The notes below the pieces were generated by a model. It saw nothing but the letters and a program-made list of their open reading frames with translations. It was not told the DNA's origin and made no database searches. The position numbers and the translations under genes were made by a program. This document shows positions 27,201 to 36,200 of a DNA stretch of 60,000 nt, one piece after another. Source of the DNA: Branchiostoma floridae (Eukaryota > Chordata > Leptocardii > Amphioxiformes > Branchiostomatidae); the NCBI RefSeq assembly GCF_000003815.2, contig NC_049980.1:19947743-20007742 (forward strand). The letters run 5' to 3'. Within the stretch, counting starts at the first letter, position 1; each line of letters starts with the position of its first letter.

Positions 27201-30200
27201 GAGTTAGCAACCTTCCTGTCTATTTATTGCTTAGTTCATTAAGATCAGTTGGTTTGGACCAGATATCACAAACTTTTAAAGTTTAGATCTACCTTTGTCT
27301 CTTGGCTTGAATATAGGAATTTTTTTTCTCATAAGTTACTATTGTCTGAAACTACAGATTCAGTGTGCTTTGGATATAACAACATACTCACTTTTTTTAG
27401 ATAGTTAATCATATGATTTTAATTTCAAAGTATGATTGAAACTTCTCCTCTCAGGCACGTACTCCCAACACCATCACCATCAAGGATCAGGATAAGGACG
27501 TCACCTATGAGCTTCTGCATATCCTAGACTTTAACAACGTTCGCAAAAGAATGTCGGTAAGTATAATGAGTATGTATTATGTAAGTACCTAAATTTTGTT
27601 TGCATTTTATGAATTGCTTTGCATATAATTATAAATCATAAAATGCATCTTTCAGTAACTTTTTTTGAAGGAACTTAATGCGAGCGATCGCGATGATGTC
27701 AAGGTGTCGTAGTGGAAGGCAAAAAGCAGGTGTTTGGCAAAAGATTGATTGACATATTAACCAGTAATTTGATGTACAATTTTGAATATCAATTTTTAAT
27801 CCAATCTACTGACGTCCTGGTAGGCACCAGCAGTCGAATACCCCGGATATAAACAACAACAGCGATCACTTGTATGAGTTTGTTGGTTCTTCTAGGTACA
27901 CTAATGTGTCCTCCCAGAACTCAGAAATAAATTGGGGGGCCTGATGGCATAAGGTATAGGTCAATGGGAAGTTGACTTTGTGTGCATGCACATGAATGTA
28001 TGTTTGTATGTTTCAGGTGATTGTTAGGACTACTGAAGGGAAGCTGCTGCTGTTGTGTAAAGGTGCAGACTCCATCATCTACGAACACCTGAGTCAGAAT
28101 TGCTCTGATCTGCAGACAGTAACCACGGAGCATCTGAACGTGAGTAAAAAGACACCTTGCCGAGCCAAGTCACTTATTATGTTGACCTGTATTGTGTAGA
28201 AGAGGTTTACTTTGTTGTGTTAGCCAGGTTGGATTAATCATCTGCCTATCATAACTACAAATCTGGCATCCTTCCCTCCCAGCCCTGCAGCTTATGTTAC
28301 TCAAGCATGGGTAAACAGGATGCAATTTCTTCCTCTAGGTGCTGGTCAGCTGCAGCCAATCAGATACTCCCCATCACATGCACAGCTGTTGTTACCAGGA
28401 CAGGTGGAGTATCTGATTGGCTGACAGCTATCCAGGTCAACACCTGAAGGCTGGATTGTACCCTGGCTAACCAGGGCTGCTGCTTGGTTAGGTACACAAG
28501 GCTGCAAATGTTGGTGCAGACATAAATTGTGTATAATGGACCCATTCTGGTTCATTCCAACATACATGCACATGTACATCTACCTACTGGTACTTGTGTG
28601 TACAAAATATTTCTGTGCTTTAGGAAGTCTTGATATCAATTTGTGATCCCCTCATAAATGTATCATGTGCTACATAGAATTTTTGTTGTGTTGACAGAAA
28701 TTTGCTTGTGATGGGCTGCGGACACTGTGTTTGGCTTCAAAAGAGCTGGACCCAAACTTCTATGAGGAGTGGAAGTCCAGGCACCATGAGGCTAGGTAAG
28801 CAAGGATGCAGCAATGTACCACACATGGAGGATGACACATGTACTGACTTTTCGCTAACTAGGTTTGCTGTACATGCACATGTTACATGGATGATTGATC
28901 TAAATTTATCTGGCATACTACATGTTGCCAAAGTTCTTATTATCATCAATATGAATAGCTAACAGAAAGGAAACAAAGTCCTGACCTTAAACTTAGCAGG
29001 TCTTGAATATTGTCATTTATCTCACTAATTGTATATATATTAAGTTATGCGGTACTATGTATTCTGAAAACTAGATAATATTTTGAACTTTAATAATATT
29101 CTTGTTAGCTTTGAACAATACTACCAGGAAAGCATTTTATAGATCATAGATTGATATGATTCATATTATACTAAACAAATGTGAGCTGTTTGTTGAATGC
29201 AAGAACTTTGTACCAGCATTTGCAAAATCAAATATGCTAAATACTACAAGTGTTTCTTCAACAGGCAAAAGTATTCATCTATTAGAATAGGTAATTACTA
29301 GTCTTGATATGATAAGATTTTTGCTGTCATACTTGTTTGTGACTTAACATTTCTGCTCTAGATGTCAGCTTTGCTCTTTATCTGTCCAAACATATTTCTG
29401 CAATGTAACGATTAACATTGCAAGAGTCTTCTTAGATCTACTACTATACATTGTCTAATCAACAAGGACTCTATCCTGCACAATATGGAGCAAAGTTCTA
29501 ATAACCTTTGGATTTCTCAAAATGCAGCACATCTTTGGAAGATCGTGACGAAAAGCTTGACGTAGTGTATGAGGAGATAGAACAGGATATGATGCTGCTG
29601 GGGGCCACAGCTATAGAGGACAAACTGCAAGATGGAGTACCTGACACAATTGCTAATCTGGCTGATGTATGTAGGGATTCTCAAAGTCTTATCTTAGCTT
29701 TCTAACAACATACTAGGAATTTGTTACATCTCCTTTAAAGTTACTGCTGACTAATTATACATTTGGTGCCTGCATAATCCTTTAACATGGGTACAGCTAA
29801 TTACATACATGTATAGATAGGTACGATTGTGTCTAGTAAGATCTTACTGTCTGCTCTTAGTCCTAGTGAAGATTTCATCCTGTCATGAGTTGATCCTTTT
29901 GCTTTGCTGAGTTTGCTTGCCTAAAGTTGGCAGGCGTGTGTGTTTGATGCCGTATGTCCTGCCAATGTTACTGTACTTGTACATATTTTTTTGACAAAAT
30001 AATTATGCTGCATCATTCTGTTGTTATCAATATTCATTTTTTAACAATTATGTGAACATGACTCTAAACCTATACAAATGATTTAGATTTTAATTGAAAA
30101 GGAGTATAATTTTACTGTAGACATACTCTGGTCACTACATGATTGTATTTATTTAAAGAGTGAAACAGAATCATCTTATTGTTTGTACATATCTTATAGG

Positions 30201-33200
30201 CAAACATGAAGATCTGGGTTCTCACAGGAGACAAACAAGGTTGGTGAGATACTTTAATTGTTCTTAGTTTTTGTATTAGTGTTATCCTGACAGATGAAAT
30301 TGTCCATCTTTAGCATAAAAAAGATTAGAATTAGTAATAGGTGAAACCACAAAAGAAAGCATGTGCTTGCTCAAACGTTTCTGTAATGACGGAACACAGA
30401 ATACTGCCCCCACCACAACTTTGTAACATCAGGAGTATATCTCCCTGGAATTCTGTACCACATATTGCTTCAGCTACATAACTTTTCCCTCCTACTCCGA
30501 AATAAAACCACTGCAAAAATTGCAGTAAAATGTAAAGCTGGAAAGAATCCTTATTTGATACTGACAACGCCAATAGGGAACACGTACGGTGACGACTCAA
30601 GGATGACAGTGAGCGCATAGTCAGGAGCACAATCTCTTTGGCAACATCTAAATGGAACCCATGATGATGAACAACAGGACTCTACCACTAGTTGCATGGG
30701 GGTGGTCCAAACCCCTCATAACATTAACACTATACAATAGTGGCGCAAAAGTTATACCAGAAATTTGTTTGTTTTGTTTTATTTTGATTTGTTAGCACAT
30801 ATTTGAAAGCAAAAAGTAAAGAAAGGTATTTTACAAAGTGCAACCTTGAACCATGACGGAGTGATCACAGGACCAACTTTGGACCAGTGGACAACATTTT
30901 CTCATCAGTGATCCATAGTGGGCTGCAAATACATGTACCATATGTCAATATAACTGAACTGAACTGAAAGGCCATCATGCCCAGTTTCTTTTACATATGT
31001 AACTTTGACATTTCTGTGGGGAAAAAATGATGCCCCTTCCCTATTCATCAAGATTATAGGATTTCCTATGTTGTCATTCTACATAAAAAATGATGGAAGG
31101 GATGAACAACACGATTGATGGAAGTCATTACTCAAGGCAGTATTGCATAGTTTGCCTTATTCAGTCAAAATACTAATTCATTGATAAATTGATGTTGAAA
31201 TAATGGTAATAATAACTTGATTTATTGGTTCTTGGATTTTGTAAAATAACGCTAAAGTGGGAGAACAACAACATCAGAATATGACTGTATATGGTGGTTC
31301 CTATCACCATTTGGCCTCATACTTTTGCAAGTATTAAAGCAAGAGGAGCTACTTTGCAGCCAGTGCATGCATGGACCATTTTCAGATGTCTTTGGTTAGG
31401 TCCATGATGTACATGTAAGCCAAATAAAATCATTGTAAAGTGTATTTAAAAAAACGTTAAAAAAACAGGTCAGGTATTGGCCCACTCTACTATTGTGCCA
31501 AATTTCAAGTCATTTCAAGGCCCAGGAATGACGGAGATGAGTCCCTTTGAAGATTTGACAGGAGAAGAAGAAGAAACATTATGAATATAACATATTTCAT
31601 CCACACCTGTTAAAATTAAAATAATATATGAATTTTATAATAATGTATGAAATTTATAATAATGTATGAGTTATATGCATTACACGGGTACCTACTATAT
31701 TTGTGCAGAAACCGCCATCAACATTGGATACTCCTGTAACATGCTGACGGATGACATGGAGGATGTGTTCATCGTGGGGGCGCACTCCAAGGAGGAGGTC
31801 CGAGTGGAGCTCGCAAACGCCTTCAAGAAAATCAAAGACATGGTGGGATGTCGGGACGTGATGATCCAGGACCCCAGGGCGACCAGCATGGTGGACATGG
31901 GGGACAAGGAGTTCGCCCTGGTCATCAATGGACACAGCTTAGTAAGAGTCCTCTCGTACATCATTATCACAGCTGGCAACTTTTCTCACATCTGTGAATA
32001 GTTTCATCAGTCAGTAGGTACTTTAGTTAGAATACAAAGTAGATTTCCTTGTTTCACACTCTAAATGTTCTTACCTGGCAACATTTCAACATTTACTCAG
32101 GGTATAATGAACTTTGCTTATTACTAATATTAGTAACTGCTTGCTGCATGATCATGGGGGATGCAGACTCAGCCGCAGGTTAGGGCTAAAATTTTCTTGC
32201 ACAGTTCATTAAAAATTGGCAAAGGCAGCTAAACAGCTTTACAAAAGGGAGGTGAGAAACAAAGAAATGTATTTGCCAATGCAAAATTCTTCAGCATTAT
32301 CCATGCTGAATCCATGCTGAATTCATTGCTTCTGTAGCATCATGTTTAGGCTTATTGAATGGTTTTTAGATCCTTGTACTGTGAAAATTATGATTTGAAA
32401 GTTATCTACACTCTATACATGTACTACTTGTTTCTCAGGTTCATCCCCTTATCAAAAGACACACTTAATGTTCCAGAAGACATTCAGGTTTGTGCCCTAT
32501 CCCCCTAGTGTTTGTGACATTATGCTTAGCATCACAAATTCCAGATTCAGCTCATTTCTTATAACCATGTGACAAGTTTTTGTCCAGCATCTGCCCATCA
32601 TTCCTACATTTGCTTGGATCTTGTTGTAATGACAAACATGAATTTTGGTTGTTCTGTTATGTTGACAAAACTGTCTAAATCATGCTATGTTGGCAGAGTT
32701 CTTTCGATGACCATACTTGGTTCTATCATTGCTCATCGATGCTGGGGCTCCACAGATCCTGGTTATGCTCCTCTTTTTGATGTCCCTCATGCGTTGTTTC
32801 TCAAAGCGTTCAGCTGCAGCTTGGCCCATTTTTCTTAATTGTAAAGAAGGCCATGAGTCTTTTTCCCATGTTCTGGGTTGATACATCCTCTCATGGCAAG
32901 CCAGCCACTTGTATATATCAAGCAATGGTCCTGGTGTACTGGTATGGGATCTGTCCTTGCTGTGTTAGCACTTTCCAACTTGACTGGCCAGTAACTTTCC
33001 ATCCAGCAGCTGATTGGCTGACAGCTGGTAAGGATATATTGCAGGCCTGACATGAGAGTATGAGTTGACAGCATATCAGGTTACAGGTTACACTTGCCTA
33101 CAAATTTAAAACTTTGAATTAAAGTGAATTTTTTTTCTAGGTGTATGCTTTGGAGAAAGAGATGGAAATTGAGTTCCTGAACGTGGCGTCCCTGTCGAAG

Positions 33201-36200
33201 GCAGTGATCTGCTGCCGAGTCACCCCTCTACAGAAGGCCCTGGTGGTGGAGCTAGTCAAGAAACACAAACAGGCCGTCACCCTGGCAATAGGGGATGGAG
33301 CCAATGATGTCAGCATGATCAAAGGTTTGAAGTTTTGATGCTTAACAAACCCTCCCACACCTCCCTCCCACACCTTTAGGTGTATAGGGCGGTGACAGTA
33401 CCTGGGACATGCAAACACTACAGCAAGGGGCTAATAGTAGTGGTTGTGTTTAACTGCTATAGATAGTTGCATTGCCTTTATATGCATCTAGATATACATG
33501 TAGATTCCTCTGCATCGTCCTAAGTCTCCTAACCTATCCTGCACTTTTCTTTGGAAATCTGCTTGGTAATGACAACAACTAGTAGTTTGCAATGAAATTT
33601 CCAATTATGAATTTTTTTATTTGACTGTTCAATTTTGTTCTGCAGCTGCCCATATTGGAGTTGGCATCAGTGGCCAGGAGGGGATGCAGGCTGTCTTGGC
33701 CAGTGACTTTTCCTTTGCCCAGTTCAGATATCCTTTACAATTAGTTTTGTGTGTAGCTACGTACCTAGAGTGATGCCAAAAGAAAGTTGATTAAAATGTG
33801 CAATCCCTGTCATGTTCAATCAAGAACCTATCCCACTTTATGCTATATTGTGTAACATGAAGTTTGTACTTCACATTGCTCTTTGTACATTATGTCTTCA
33901 AAACATCTGAAATACTCATTAATATTTCATATGATGACTTTAGTAGATTCTCACTGTAGACATTTCCATTTTGCACAAGTAACATACCCATCATACAATG
34001 CATTTTCCCTATTAAGTATCTTGTGGTTCATTTTGAATTACCCTTACCTATTATAGCAAAGCTTAACTTGATAGAAGCAGAAGCATTAGAATCAGGAACT
34101 TTTCACATCCATAGAATATTGTCTATAAATAAATGCATACATTCCATATATAGATAGGCATCATGAGAAATGTGATCTTTCTGTAACTACCAAGCAGGTA
34201 CATTTGTATCTCTGTGTATTACACTAAGTCTTGTTTTATCACATCTTAAAGTTTCCGGTTGTATATTTTTTTCACCCTTATTGGAAGAGAGCAATATGGA
34301 TCTATCTCATTTTGCTTTTTGATGAGGTATCAAAAGCCGCATTAACATGAGTAAAACACTGCCCTGAATGCCATGTTTGCAATCACGATTGGTGATTCCT
34401 TTAGGCACTTGTACTGTAACAGTAGACTTGTTGTTTCTGCCTTGACACGAGAACGTATCTAGAGCGGCTGTTACTGGTCCATGGCCGCTGGTCCTACTAC
34501 AGAATGTGCAAGTTTCTGAAGTACTTCTTCTACAAGAACTTTGCCTTCACACTCTGTCACTTCTGGTACTCTTTCTTTGTGGGATTTTCAGCACAGGTAA
34601 GATTTAAACTTTAAAGGGCTAAATTTTGCATGATAATGTTAAACACTCACAAGCCAATAATTGCGATGTACAATCATCACAAATTGTCATTGTGATGTAC
34701 AATCAGCACAAATTGTGAAATTGAAAATAGACATACCAGTAACAAGCTTTTGTGAGAATGTGCTAAATGTACACGTGAGAATGTGCTAAATGTACACAAA
34801 TGTAGATTTTTTTGTACATGTATAACCAGTGTTTTAAAGCAGCACTACCTTTTGATAGCTAAAAGACACAGAAGAACTAAAAATCTAATATATCTCCCGC
34901 ATAGTCATAGACATGCATAGTCTACAGACTAGTAAAATACTGTCCCAAAAACTACAACACGAGACTAATTTGATGTAATTAATTAAGTCCCCCTTGAAAC
35001 AAGTAAACATCATTCTATTAATCTATTTTAGACTACTTTTTTTTTTCTTTTACACACTGATGTTTTTCAATTGTACTATTTTCCCCCATTTAGACTGTCT
35101 ATGACCAGTGGTTCATCACTTTCTACAACATCATGTACACATCCTTGCCAGTTTTGGCCATGGCCCTCTTTGATCAGGTATTGGTGACAGATTCAACTCA
35201 TTACATTCACATTTTGCTTTTTGTTAGTGGAGTTTGTTCAGTTCTATTCCACATAAAAACATAGGGACTTTTCTTGTTTCATAACATAAATCTGTGTTTA
35301 TTGTAGAAAAGGCTAAAACCATTTTCTAACACAAAGATTTGACTCACCGAATTTTCAACCTAGCCTCTACTTGGTGTTCTTCAGCGCAACTGAAGATGCA
35401 GTTTCTTAGTTATCTTCCAGTAATGTTACCTGAGCAAAGGGTTAAATGTTACATGTTCTAAGCATTCAATTCTTCAATTATCCTGCCGAAGGCCAGAGGA
35501 ATGGGGAAAAATTCAATAAGTCCAGTCTTTGTGTTGGAAATTATTAAGATCCTTTTCATGATTTTGTATACCAAATTTTCACTGATGAACTTTCAAAGTA
35601 ATGCTAGCATTTGTTCTTTGACCAGGATGTGAATGAAGACAATTGTGTCAAGTACCCCAAGCTGTACGTGCCAGGGCAATACAACCTCTTCTTCAACAAG
35701 AAGATTTTCCTCATCAGCCTGTTGCACGGTGTCCTGACGTCTTTGGCCCTGTTCTTCTTACCATACGGTGCTATCTGTGAGGCCATGAGGAATGATGGGC
35801 AGGACTTTGAGTCTCATCAAGTGTTTGGTCTGACCATTGGGACAGCACTTGTTATTACAGTCAGCCTTCAGGTGAGCTGGAGTATTTCTTATGCTTTTTG
35901 TTATTTTGGTTGGATTGTTGACTTAAAGTCTTATTTGGAATCCCTAGCAGATCCCAGTATTGTGGCCTTTGGAAAATGAGGTTGTGTAAAATTGAGTTCT
36001 TAGCTTATGTTGAAGGAGACAGGGATGGTGTGGAGCTGGATGTTTTAGGAGAGCCACATCTTGAGAATTCATCAACAAGAGTAGGGGCACTTCTCTGTGT
36101 GATTCTGGTGTTATAGATATGCCCTAAGGTAATCTACTGCTGACATAAACAACCAGCTAACATATGCATACAGAAAAAGGCTGTGAAATTATATATATTC

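Noticed and set aside
33728-33740. Sequencing error or frameshift at the end of exon 23
   Set aside because: The missing GT is explained by an exact U12 AT-AC donor with matching branch site and acceptor, and the reading frame is restored exactly.
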